Part shown: piece by piece, positions 45,955-58,300 of the stretch
Layout of the letters: each line of letters opens with the position of its first letter
Position numbering within the stretch: position 1 is the stretch's first letter
Assembly: GCA_022605955.1 (NCBI GenBank)
Contig: JAKCOZ010000007.1
Coordinates: forward strand, 36,124,991-36,188,990
From: Rallus limicola
Taxonomy: Eukaryota > Chordata > Aves > Gruiformes > Rallidae
Length of the DNA stretch: 64,000 bases
Reading direction: 5' to 3'
Notes under the pieces: generated by a model
The model's input: only the letters and a program-made list of their open reading frames with translations
The model's database searches: none
Told to the model about the DNA's origin: nothing
Translations under genes and position numbers: made by a program

Positions 45955-47017
45955 AATCATAGAATAGAATCATAAAATGTGTTAGGTTGGAAGAGACCTT
46001 TAGAGGTCATGTAGTCCAACCCCCTGCACTAAGCAGAAACATCTTCGCTAGATCAAGTCTCTCATAGCTCCATCAAGCCTGACTGTGAATATCTCCAGGG
46101 ATAGGCCCTCCACTACATTTCTGGGCAACCTGTTCCAGTCATCCACCACCCTCATACTGAAGAACTTCTTCCCCACCTTTCTTATAGGCACCTTTCAGGT
46201 ACTGGAAGGCTGCTATAAGGTTCCCTCCAGAGCATTCTCCAAGCTGAACAAGTTCCACTCTGTCCGCCTATCTTCATAGGAGCATTGGTGCTCCAGTGCT
46301 TTGAGCATTTTTGTGACCCTCCTCTAGACACGCTCCAACAGGTCCATGTCCTTCTTGTGTTGAAGGCTCCAAAGATGGGCATAGTATTCCAGGTGAGGTC
46401 TCACCAGAGCAGAGTAGGGGGTCAGAATGACCTCTTTTGTTCTGCTGGCCACACTTCTTTTGATGCTGCCCATGATGTGGTTGACCTTCTGGGATGCAGA
46501 TGCCCATTGGTGGTCTATGTCTAGCTTCTCATCCACAGATACTCCCAAGTCTTTTTCCTCAGGGCTGCTTTCCAGCACATCATCTCCTAACCCGTATGGA
46601 TAACAGGGATTGTCCTGACCCAGGTGCAGGACCCTGCACTTGGCTTTGTTAAACCTCATGAGGTTCACCTGGGCCCACTTCTCCAGCCTGTCAGGTCCCT
46701 TTGGATGGCATCCCATCCCTTCAGCACATTAACTTCACCACTCAGTTTGGTGTCTTCAGCAAATTTGCTGAGGCTGCATTCAATACCACTTTCAATATCA
46801 TTAACAAAGATATTAAAGAGCACCAGTCTCAGTACAGAACCTTGAGGAATTCTGCTTGTCACAGTCTTCCATCTGGACTTGAAGCCATTGACCACCACCC
46901 TCTGGAAGCAACCATACAGCCAGTTTCTTATCCACTGAACAGTCCACCCATCAAATCCATATATCTCCAACTTAGAGAGAAGGAGAACGTATCACAGGCC
47001 TTGCAGAAATCCAGATA
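45955..47017 (-). mobile_element. CR1 LINE copy, 1.06 kb
   Basis: Minus-strand CR1 with a decayed tail ('aaatcatagaatagaatcataaaat') and a 3' end ('ttggaagagacctttagaggtcatgtagtccaacc') distinct from the other groups here. The frame at 46970-46665 holds the palm ([47 protein letters not shown]). The catalytic FADD is FAED. A second frame (46716-46324) continues with MRFNKAKCRVLHLGQ and KDLGVSVDEKLDIDHQ. The frames overlap at 46665-46716, so a single frameshift separates them. Among the copies here it is relatively well preserved. The 5' limit is the 'ccttgcagaaatccag' block near 47010. Confidence 0.95.
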
Positions 47018-47094
47018 TCTTTTTATATTACATGCTGTGCATTTTTCTGAGAACATTTTGGATCTTCATCCCAGTCTCCAAATGCTTGCAAACA

Positions 47095-47275
47095 TTTTCC
47101 GGTTTATATTGCTTGCTAATTCATTAAGGACAGTCTATATTTATTCATTCAATTCATTAATAAAGGTTTTTAAAGGGCCAGATGGATTCTTGCAGAACCA
47201 ATTCCAATACCTTCTTTCAGTTTGACATTAAACCATTGATGATTAGTCTTTCAATCCACTTCCCCATCTTTCACT
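47095..47275 (-). mobile_element. Ancient CR1/L3-like reverse transcriptase relic
   Basis: Minus-strand translation gives W-I-E-R-x-I-I-N-G-L, then K-K-V-L-E-x-V-L-Q-E-S near 47180-47250. This follows the order 'W...VVxNG...VxSGVPQGS' of CR1-clade palm segments, with stops and many changes. It is not a continuation of the adjacent copy, because that copy already contains the same palm region. Divergence suggests an old L3/CR1-type element. A sensitive protein-profile search would be needed to confirm it. Confidence 0.42.
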
Positions 47276-47281
47276 TAGTCT

Positions 47282-47370
47282 CTGCTATACCCTCATTTCT
47301 TGAGCCGTAAAGCAGGGATGACAGTGTTTCCATAACTCACAGAATTGCTCTGAGGATAAATCTAACTGTG
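47282..47370 (+). mobile_element. MIR-like SINE relic
   Basis: 'ccctcatttcttgagccgtaaagcagggatgacagtg...ataactcacagaattgctctgaggataaat' follows the MIR consensus order 'ctcagtttcctcatctgtaaaatggggataatagt...ctcatagggttgtgaggattaaat'. Divergence is high, as expected for this ancient vertebrate SINE. Confidence 0.45.
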
Positions 47371-48677
47371 TTGTCAGATCTAACATGCTGTAGTGGGCTG
47401 AAAAACAGATTTTGCCCCAGTCTCTATGATCCTGGTTGTTGAGTGATCTTTCCCATCATATGCAATAAAAAACAACAAGTACATATCTGATTCCTTATCT
47501 ACATATGGAAATGTTAATGAGAATTTTCCTGGAATATGTCCAGACAGAGTTTTCTTTCTCGTGAGGAACAAGTTCCCTTCTGAGGGCCTAATGCCCTAGT
47601 TCACCATATTCTCTTATGCCATAGCACAAGGAATGATAAACATGACAAGAAGAAACAGAGAAAGAAATGACCAAGGGTAAGGGAGAATAAGTCAAGTTTC
47701 CTTCTTACCCTTTACCCCTGATTTCCAAAATGCTAAGTATTTATCTCCTGTTGACCTACATGGGCACCAAGTAATTCAGATCTGAGAATGCATCCAGATC
47801 TAGGTTGGTTTTTTGTATCCTGACCACAATCTAGCCTTTGTTTTGGCACTGTAGAATGAAATATTTGTCTGCAGTGGATTCTGCATTCCAGTTTAAACTA
47901 TGGCCAAATTATGATGTAGTAAAACCCTCAACAGTAAGGGCTATTGTTAAATTATAGAACATAAGAGTGTGAGGGCCTCAAAGAAGAAAAAGAGTGCCCT
48001 TGTTTCAAAAGAGGAATAGGTTCATCTCAATTAGAAGTTACCCCTAGGTCAATTTATAACCTCCCAGGGCACTCTGCCCATAAACATGTCATTATTTATC
48101 TCAAGCACTCCTACTGTTACATCTGGTAAAAAGTTATCCACACAAAGGTTGATTGCAAACTCATTCTAGATATGCCAGGCTTCCCATTTGACATGATCCA
48201 ACATCCAGGGACTACACAGGCTTTGAAGTAGTAACAGAGAAGGAACTTACATCTTCTTGCTTAAAGCTCAGACTTAACCATACTTTTTTTGTTTGTACTA
48301 TTCTAAACTACTGACCGGGTGAATTAAAAGGGACAGGTATCTCCAGAAGGCAGCTGAGATCTTCAGACTGCTGAATTGTCTTTAGGAAATGCCACATTCT
48401 TTCTGTTTACTAGTAAAGGAATGCAGGGTAGCTCCATGACTAATTTACGTTCCTTTGTCAAACACATTTTACAAGTCTGGGTGAATATGAGGCTATCTGT
48501 AGGTGGGATTCTATGATAGTCAACAAACTTCAATGCAACCAGAAACCTCAGTTGATGCATTCTATGTGTCCTACAGTATACCAAGCCATTCTATGATTTT
48601 ATCCATCAAAATAATGTTTCATAGATATTTCAATTCTTTTTAACCCCTTCTATTTCTCATTTTCCTATTATGCTGAC
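47371..48677. other. Unassigned DNA, no gene seen
   Basis: AT-rich sequence between the repeat relics and the next CR1. No repeats, exon-like borders or long frames worth noting. Confidence 0.5.
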
Positions 48678-50163
48678 TGGACGCTCACAACTCCATGGGG
48701 CCAGATAGGATCCACACAAGAGTACTGAGGAAGATGTAAGAGGAGCTTGCCAAAGCACTCTCCATCATTGATCAACAGTCCTGACTAACCAGGCAGATCC
48801 CAAAGGCTTGCCAATATGATACCCATCTACAAGAAGGGCTGAAAAGAGGATCCAGGGAACTACAGGCCTGCAAGCCTGACCTCAGTACCAGAAGAGATCA
48901 TGGAGCAGTTCATCTTGAGTGAGCTCAGTAAGCTTGTTCAGGATCACCAAGGGATCAGGGCTGTCCAGCACGGGTTCATCAAAGACAGGTCCTGCTTGAC
49001 CAACCTGATCTCTTTATATGACCAGGTGGCTTGCAGTGGATGCAGGAAAGACAGTTGATGTTATCTACCCAGACTTCAGCAAAACCTTTGATACTCTGTT
49101 ACACAGCATTCTCCTGGAGAAGCTCACTGGTCATGGCTTGAACCACAAGAGCCTTGCACTCTTCTCTGGGTAAAAAAAAAAACCAGAGAATTGTGGTGAA
49201 TGGAGTTAAATCCAGTTGGTGACCAGTCACAAGTGGTGTCCCCCAGGGCTCAGTCTTGGGGCCAGTCGTTAATATTTTTATCAATTATCTGGATGGGGGG
49301 ATTGAGTGCACCCTCACTAAGTTTGCAGATGACACCTAATTGGGTGGGTATGTCCATCTGCTCAAGGGTAGGAAGGCTCTGCAGAGGGATCTGGACAGGC
49401 TAGATTGATGGGCTGAGACCAACTCTATGAGGTTTAAAAAAGACAAACACTGGGTCCTGTAGTTTGTTGTAACAACCCCATGTAATGCTACAGGCTTGGG
49501 GAAGAATGGCTGGAAAGCTCTCTGGCAGAAAAGGACTTGGGGGTGTTGTTTGATAGTTGGTTGTACATATGTGATCAGGTGGTCAAGAAGGTCAACAGCA
49601 TCCTGGCTTGCATGGGGAATATTGTGTCTGGGAAAACCAGGAATGTGACTGTCCACCTTTACTCAGCATTGGTGAGGCTGCACCTGCAACTCAAGTACTG
49701 TGTTCAGTTTTGGGCTCCTAACTACAAGAAGGACATTGAGGTCCTAGAGCATGTCCAGAGAAGGGCAACAAAGCTGGTGAAGGGTTTGGAGCACAAGTCT
49801 TATGAGGAGCAGCTTGAGGATCTGGGGTTGTTTAGCCTGGAGAAGAGGATGCTGAAGGGACACCTTTCTTCTCCCAAGTAACTAACAATAGATTGAGAGG
49901 AAATGGCCTCAAGTCCCATCAAGGGAGGCTTAGCTTGGATATTATGAAAAATTTCTTCACTGAAAATGTGGTCAGGCATTGGAACAGGCTGCCCAGAGAG
50001 ATTGTGGAGTCACTCTCCCTGGAAAGTGTTCAAAAAGCATCTAGACATGGCACTCCAGGACATGGTTTAGTTGACATGGTGATGTTGGACTGACTTTTGG
50101 ACTCGGTGAGCTTGGACATTCCCAGTCTTAAAGATTCTGCTCTGTTCTGTTCTATTCTATGCT
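48678..50163 (+). mobile_element. CR1 LINE copy, 1.49 kb, distinct tail
   Basis: Plus-strand CR1 covering most of the reverse transcriptase and the 3' end. 'aactacaggcctgcaagcctgacctcag' encodes the NYRPASLTS segment. 'acagttgatgttatctacccagacttcagcaaaacctttgatac' gives the V-D-V-I-Y-P-D-F-S-K-T-F-D-T segment, the first catalytic-aspartate region. The later palm reads 'aagtttgcagatgacacctaa', that is FADDT followed by a stop. The frame at 49537-49881 codes [20 protein letters not shown]. An A9 run near 49171-49180 interrupts the frame. The tail is 'gattctgctctgttctgttctattctatg', unlike the other copies, so it is a separate subfamily or a drifted microsatellite. Confidence 0.95.
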
Positions 50164-53100
50164 TCTAATTTTTGGTTCTCGATCCAGCTAATGGGAGAGG
50201 GAAAGCCTAATAGAGTACTTTATAATCTGAACATTTAAATTCTATTGCTCACTGGACTGATACATTTTTTATTGTGTTGAGGGCATTAGCAAAATAATTA
50301 CAAGATTTTAAAAGCTGTTTGTAGATAAATTTTGAGTGTATTTACATTAAATTATCTGTACTGCAAGTGACTCCTGACCACTATTTTAAGGGCTTATCAG
50401 ATGTTTTCCCAGGTTCCTCTTTAGACAAAATTAAAATTTGTCATTTTTACAAGTTTTTCTTCTATTTGTACATTTCATTTATTGATTTATCCAAACTGGG
50501 ATTAGACAATACCTTAAAAAGCCCTGTAACTCCCTTTCCAATATAATACCACCATCTGCAGCTATTAAACCTACGGGGCTTCACAGGTGGAGCACCAGCT
50601 GAGCATACCATAACATGCATCCTTACCCCATGAAGTTGGTATCCACTGGGACCACACAAAATAAAAATCACATTACCCTATTGTCCACATGTCAGCATCA
50701 CTAACATCTGGAAAGTCAATTTAAATATGTAGTTCTGCTTCCTTTTCCATCTCAGTTTCATTTTCTGGTCTTCCTGGTTTTTGCTACCAGAAGTCTCTAT
50801 GTTTCTGATTCTCCATATGTGAACAGTTGCTTTTCTGTGAAATAGATTTCTTTAGTGTAAATATTTGAAATATGAACCTTTCCTTCCATATTTTTATATA
50901 AGCTTTTTAATTTAAAAATCAACTGACAGATCTCTTTACACTCATAATTTCCAAGTGTCTTTTCCTAACAACAGCAAATCAGTAGCTTATAGCACGTGTT
51001 CTCTTTTTGCTTAATGACAAGTAATGGGTTTCGCTTCTTGCTTAACTGCATTTTGTTAATTACTTCTGTGGCTCTTCTAATCTCAAAAACATCTTCTGAC
51101 TCCTCCCTCTGTTTTCCTATTTTTTTATTTTTCTTTGTCTATTTAATTTTTTCAAAATCTTTGCTTTTCATTTCTTTTCGGCCACTGTGTCTTTGTTCAC
51201 TTTCCTTTTCTCATCGTCTGTCTTTTGCTGTCTTTGGGGGAGTTGAATCAAAGAATGCTTTACCATAGTTATAAAATATTTCATTTTCTCCTAGAAAATA
51301 TATGACTTAAAGTCCATGGAAATTACTAAAAAAGTAGCTTCACGGCTATGCTTAGCAAAGAGATTTCAGCATTTATATTCAAACCAAGGTAGTCCTGCTC
51401 CCTTCAGACAATTATTCCAAAGTTTAATTTGATTTTATGATATTTTACCATTTGAATTTTTAATGTTTTGTGAAAGTAGGCATGTTTTGGGTTTTTTTTT
51501 TTTTGTTTCTTGGGAAAATGAAATCACCAGAACTTGCCAGTGTTCCAAAATACCTTAAGGAGTGACAGGATTAGAGCATTAATCCTCTCGGCTTGGAGTG
51601 AGCCTTTATTTGTGCTTATGTGCTGTACAGAAATTTTGCTTTTCCTAGTGCTTCGCCCAGAATAGATGATTTCAGACTCCTGATAAATACTGCTGCCTCC
51701 TGAAACCTCTAGGTATTTTCTCACTCACACTTGCATTATAGATGTCTCTCTCCTAGATTACCTCTGAAATCCTGACACAACTTCACTGCTTGATCCAGCT
51801 GCACCTCAGCTTAGTTTTCCTGAGTTTGCTGTTCATGAGCAGATGTGTCAAGCTGTTCAAAGACAGCATCTCTGGCGATGACAATTTCTCTTTAGGCACT
51901 GGCTGTAGTACTTGTTACATGTGCCTCCAAAACATTAATAAAGTAGACACTGCTCTGAGGTACAGAATATCACCACTTCCAGTTCTCATGGTGCCAAAAG
52001 CAGAGCTACATTAAGCTGGAATCAGTGGGAGACTGAAAATAATAGCCTGAGGTTTTTCCTAGATTAAAGACTGAGGGAAGTCACCAGTGCAGCTATGTTA
52101 AGTTCCTGCTCTGAAATTTGCCCTGGAGGAAACTTCCACTGTTTACTGGTTAAGCACAGAGCCTAAAGAGACAACATGAACATACCAGCATCATGCTGGT
52201 ATCCTGAACACAACAGGAGTCAGCAGAGAGACAGTGCTCTTGTTTCAGAAACCAAAGCCTACCTTCCCAGTTAACCTGATGCCCAAAAGCAGCAAAATCT
52301 CTAAGCTCACTCTCCTCAGCTCCAGGAGAGCATCTCTGGTCCATGTTACGCTACCTGCCAGTTTTGTGATGGCCCTTTCCTCTCTCTCCCACATGCTCAG
52401 ACAACCAAAGTCAGCAGGTGCCTAGGTCAGCTCCTTGGGGTACCTCTGGCACCCTCATCTTGGATTTTGCTGTTCAGAGAGTCTGGTCAGTGCTGTGTGC
52501 TGGCCTCCTGATGCTCTCACTCATCTCGCACACACAGTGACTATATTCACTCTTCAGATTTAGCCCAAACAAATGGTGTCATTTACACCACTTGACTTTA
52601 ACCTGGCCTACAGCTGATCTGTGCTGAAAATGTTTGATGGTAGTCTTTATAGTCTTCTCACATAACATCATAGACAAGATGTTATTCCTATGAATGCTAA
52701 TGAAATTTCAATGTCATCAATATAAGATTGCATTTAGAATTTGCTAAATGTTCAGAACAGTCAAAATCCTCAAAGGCATTTAAGAATGTAATTCCTTGAA
52801 ACCAATAGCACCTATGCAGCTAAATCCCTTTGGGACAGACATATTCTGTGTCACTAAGGGATGTCAGAACCATTGGACACCAGGCAACTTTCTATCAAGC
52901 CTAAGAGGAAGCTTACACTGCTATTGGCCCACATGTCTTCCAGTTTTCCCCAAGCATTATCTCAGTCAACTGCTCATAATTGTGAGTCTGGGCAGTCCCA
53001 GTGAGCTTGCAGCCCTCACGAAAAAAAAATAATCAAACATAAATCTTGAAAAAAATACCAGGCTACTTGGAATATAGGCTACAGCTCCACAAGAAAGGGC

Positions 53101-55090
53101 AAGCCACTTTGCCATCCTATCAGTATTTCTGTCTTTACTGAAATAACACTCACTGACAACTGCTTGTTCTTGCAGATCTTCCTTTTAGAGTCTTTGCCAT
53201 CTGGGATGTCTAACTGTTCCTTTTCTAGAAGAAGACATTAGCATCTGATGACATTGACCTTGATGTTCTTTACTTCGTAATATTATTGAAGAGTTGCATT
53301 CTGCAAGCACTTTGCACACCAAATCCAAGCAGTTGTACACTTAGGTTTCTTCTCTTGGAGAGTCATATTTTATGACTAGCCACGTTCTTAGACTTCACTG
53401 TCTAGAATAAAAATGAATTAAGTTTATGTCACCAAACTACAGTCCCGATGTTTTGTGGGCTGTTCTGTGAATCCCTCGTGCATTGTATTTCAGAGTTGCA
53501 TGTAATATGAAATGAAAAATAGGTATATATGAGAACTTTCTTATTTAAAATGCATACTCGGAGTCACTGTTCTTGCTGTGCTGCTTCTCAGCTTTTCTAG
53601 GATGTATTATCAGGGTAAACAGCCGCTGTAGGTAAAATCTGTTTATTTTTAATTTACTTTTTATTGTACCAGTCTGAAGCACTTGGTATTCCGTAAAGTT
53701 TAAGACAACATCAAGTGCATCACTGCTGAGAAACTGTATAAATAAAACAATCTTAAAAATCTCCAGGTCATATTCCACAGTCAGTTCATTTGCAGATCAG
53801 CCCTCAAACTGTTGGACTGTCTCCATGTCTTTGTTTATTCTTCCCTTTCCTCTTTGCCCTAGATAAGTGAGATCTATGCTCTGAAGCAAGAAGTTTTCAT
53901 TGCCATTTGTTCAGTGCCATGGGGAATTTGTCCTGGTCTCTTCCTTTCAACTTCCACCACTGAAGGCATGAACAGGGGTTCCCTAATCCATAATGCCATG
54001 GCTGGCATTTATCTCCCTGCCTTAAGACATCTCCACTGTAGATAATGTCCATCTGAGCTGGTCGGCTTTATCCCTTTTACAGTCAATATGAAGAAGCAAG
54101 AACTTTTTAGATATGAATTCCTACAACTTCTTTTGACTATCAACTTTAGAATAAAAGGAATTGCACCTTAAATAGTACCTTTCTATACAGTATTAACTGG
54201 ATCTCCACTGGGTAGCTCAGAATGACCAGCTCAGACAGAAATGACTGGTTTTGTCAAGACAAATTATAGCATCTAGAGCTTGGAGATAGTCTTCTATTTA
54301 TAGGATCTCCAACCATTTGGGTAATCCAACTTTCTACCTGCTTTGCACCCCAGGGACAAGACAGAAGTGCAGCCAAAATGTTGCCTGATTACTCTAAGCC
54401 CTCCAGGAAATCCCACAGACATGTATGAAATCAATTCAACTAGAGTTTGCAATTTTGAGGGACAATGGAGGCAAAAGAAGATGAACTTGAGGATGACAAC
54501 ATCTGATTGTTTTTGCTTCTCTGCATTAACACTATAAATAGAGGAACAGTTGCAAAAAAGGTCTCATGTTAAAGGTGAGATTGATTACTCTCAGGGCACA
54601 AGTAAGGTCACGCAACGAATCCTTCAGAAATTGTTATTCTTGCATAGACACAGAAATGGAAGTGAATACCTCACAGTGTGTGTCACTGGTTCCAGCTGTC
54701 TGGGACATGACCAAAGATAAAGAAACCATTTCTCTCTTTTTTGGGGGTTTAGTTGGGTTTTTTTGAATGTAAAAAAGATTAGAAATATGGAAGATTTACA
54801 ACAGTCAGAACCTACCCAAGGATGGTTCTTCAGTTGTTATTAACTGGTGTAATTCTTTCAAAATCATGAAAATGTTACACATCAACACCTAAGTGCCATT
54901 TTTCATGTTTTTTTCCAGGTGAATATATGTGCAGTCTGGAGGAAAGTGTAGAAGATGCCAGGTGAATTAAAAAAAAAAAAAATTTCAAATACTGGCGCTT
55001 TTCATAGGATCATCTCCATATTCCACAAAGGTAAACAACAGTTTGATGCAGAGTAACAACATCATGGACTCAAGCTGCTCCAGGGCAGAT
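50164..55090. other. Unique AT-rich DNA, no gene seen
   Basis: No interspersed repeat is recognised in these 4.9 kb. Homopolymer runs are present (T at 51489-51503, A near 54969-54980). T-rich frames near 51000-51270 are compositional. No convincing exon-like segment was found. Confidence 0.5.
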
Positions 55091-55159
55091 TCAGAATCAC
55101 GGAATCACAGAATCTTAGGGGTTGGAAGGGACCTCAAGAGATCATCAGGTCCAACCCCC
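55091..55159 (-). mobile_element. CR1 3' end, left half of a head-to-head pair
   Basis: Sixty-nine bases of minus-strand CR1: octamer tail, then 'ttaggggttggaagggacctcaagagatcatcaggtccaaccccc', the wording of the 4023-4690 subfamily. It is 5' truncated exactly where a plus-strand CR1 begins. Confidence 0.92.
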
Positions 55160-55360
55160 AGGTTAGACATCAGGAAAACATTCTCCACTGAAAGGGTTAT
55201 CAGGCATTGGAACAGGCTGCCCAGGAAGGTGGTTGAGTCACCTGGACGTATTTAAAAGACAGGTAGATGAGGTGAAATGATTCAGTAGAGGATGGTTATG
55301 GTTGGACTCACTGATCTCAAAGGTCGTTTCCAACCTAATGATACTGTGATTCTACGTGAT
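55160..55360 (+). mobile_element. CR1 3' end, right half of a head-to-head pair
   Basis: Two hundred bases of plus-strand CR1. They include 'gttatcaggcattggaacaggctgccc' (the [14 protein letters not shown] segment) and end in 'ccaacctaatgatactgtgattctacgtgatt'. By its wording it is of the 36351-36430 and 1-602 type, so it differs in subfamily from the adjoining minus copy. Confidence 0.93.
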
Positions 55361-58300
55361 TTGCATCACAACCACATCTTGACACCTCCTGAATGAAATG
55401 TCATTGTTTTAAAGATTTTTATTATTTTCAGCATGTGACTCAGAATTTTTTGACATTGTATGAAGAAGAAATTGTACAAAGAAGAAATCTGTAATGTATG
55501 GCTTGATGTTATTTTGCAACTACATACTTCTGCAAAATTACCAAAGGAGAAGCCATTTGTTGATGATCAGTGCAGCATTTTCACTGCACCACAGAAGGTG
55601 GTTTTCCTTCTAATTTAATTTTAGCCAGAGTTTAAATTCCATTTCAATGTTTATTTGTAACCATCAAGGTGATATGGACCAGATCTTTTAAATGATACTG
55701 TTCCTGAAACAACAGCGATCTGTGATTAGGAGATTGAATTAACTTCGGCTTCATCATCATCTATCTCCACTGAAATGTATGAATCTATCTCCCTTAATAG
55801 CAGCTTACACCAGTCATTTCCAGGCATTGAATCTTTATCTCTGGGATAGGACAAATAGTCCTCTAAAAGCTTTGGGGTTTGGGATCTTTTTTTTTTTTTT
55901 CTTTTTTCACTTAAAGAATCAAGAGGAGAAAGAAATACTCTAAAATGGTATCTCTTAGATCTTTGGAATAGGGTGTACACTCGCTTTAAGAAGAAATACC
56001 TCCTGCTATAAACTGACAGCATGCATGCAGTCTGCCTTTACAGGGTGCTGTCATAAAAGAATCTCAACAAGTGCAGGAAATATCCATGCCAGATATAATC
56101 ATGGCAATTTCCATAAGCTTACAATTGAAAAATTATTTTTCTTGAAATATACAATGAAAGAATAAATGTTTTCACTGATTCATGCTCTCTCATACTCATG
56201 AACATGAGCATGTCTGTGGTGACCAGACCACAGCACAGCAGCTGGGCATCACACCACTTCCAGAATCCGTTGCAATGACATGAAGGACAAGTGACACCAA
56301 CTGCCAAGCTTTTCTTGGGTCTCCCCAAGGGTGTGTAGGTTTCCAGTATGCATTTTTGTATTCTTTTAGGTCTCATAATGATCAGTATCCCCATCCTGTC
56401 CCACCTCTGTGAAACATCAGGTCACCGCCATTCTTCATCTCCAAGTCTAGGAGTCTTGTGAAGCAGCAGGTAGATATGCTGGGATCTTGATGAACTGTGC
56501 ATGCATGTGCCCTTAACGCAGTCCTGTGCCTGCTAATGCTCCTACTGGTGCCTTCACACCCCACTGCTCCCATGTATTCTCCATTTGCACCAGTCTCAGT
56601 CTTCCAAATGCAATGCTGTACACTGTGTTTGAATTGTAATTTCAAGTTACACTGATTGTTAAAGACTCAGGCTTTGCTTCTTGACAATCTTTCAGCTCTC
56701 CTGGTGCACTGAATTTTAATACAACATGCAGCCCAGAACAAAATTTGATTTTTTTAATGTTAGAACTATTGAAATTTTGTTCTGAATTTCCAGATGAGGT
56801 TGATTTTAATTGTCAGCTATGAAGAATTAAATTTGTACTTAGTCTTTAGCAACTGGATGATATTACTACAATAAATCACATATTCAGTTAGCTGCCCCAT
56901 CCTTAAACAGACATCTGGGATAGAAGAAATCATCCTTTGATGAAAATATCTTTCCTTGTCACTGAAAATACAGTAAGTTAAGCTTACTTTTGGTTGGTTC
57001 AAGCTGCATATGAAGAATCTCACCTTTAACAGAAATGCAACTGGAAATGCATCCAGATGATGAGCAAATCATGTAGACTCACAGCATGCTCTGAGCATCT
57101 AGTACTTCTCAGCCAGACACTGCTGGTCTGTCAAGGAACAGAAATCCAATGAAATTCAGGTACTTAAAGCTATCAATAACCTGTTCATTAAATTTTAATA
57201 GATTGAGATTTACAATGCTTGAAATTACTGCTTTTCAAAAAGAAGGTTCTTCCTGTCTTGTTCCTGCTGATCTGGGACCAGAGAAGAGAGACATCCCACT
57301 TCATCCATCTCCCATCCACATGAAGATATGGGAGATCTCAGCCAGAAACTACATTGTTTTGGGTTTGCATGGACAGGTTTTGGTGGGGAGAAGGGATGCA
57401 GTGATGGCTTCACAGAGGAAAATAAACCACAGCATTTTCTCCCCCTTTTTATCTTTTCTCAGATTCCCAGATCCTTTATGCTCAAACTATGTATTGTGAT
57501 GGCATGCTCAGCACTGTCTAGTCACAGTAGTGAACATCAGGCACATCATTGTTGGAAGGTGCTCACTCTCTTACTTCCTTTAACATAACAGTACTTCCAA
57601 CTGATGGAATTCAGGAATGGATTGGGTGTTGAATAAATGATCCTAATATTGCACAATATATGAACTACTGTTAACAACATATGATTAGGGGTAGATGTCC
57701 TACTTGAAAACTATAGGATTTCCTCCATGAAGCACTGGTATTATTTTATTTTTCCTGAGATGTTGAAAAGGTGCAAAACTGTTTTTGCATTCTCTGCATG
57801 AAAGGGAACAAGTGGTTTACAACATTTGTGGAGAAAGGACTCAGCCTCTCACAACTGCAGAAGAACGGAAATGCCATGGAAAAGCAGTCTCTAGAACAGA
57901 GGTAAAGAGCTTTCGCAGTGGCCACCACCGACTTGAAAACATCACGGAAGCAGCTGCTTCTGAATATCCTTTTAAGCTCATTGAGCCTTGATCCAGCTGT
58001 TAAAAATAACAATGTTCTTCATCCTCCATAATAATCGGATCGAGCAGGGCAGTGCTGGGGAAGCGGTTGCATTAAGAAAGCTTTGGTTATATAACAAAAA
58101 CATGCATTGTAGCTCCCAAGTCACTGAGATCCCAACCAGCCTCCGACCGCTGCTTTACAACTTACTGTGCTGACAACAGCATCTCCCAAAGGACTGGGAC
58201 ACCCCTGCACCTTTGCAAACAGCTGCAGAGCTTCTGCTGTGCCTGGATTTGGTGTTCTCTCTTGCTCTTCTGTGTTGGAAGGTCTGGGAAAGAGGTTGCC

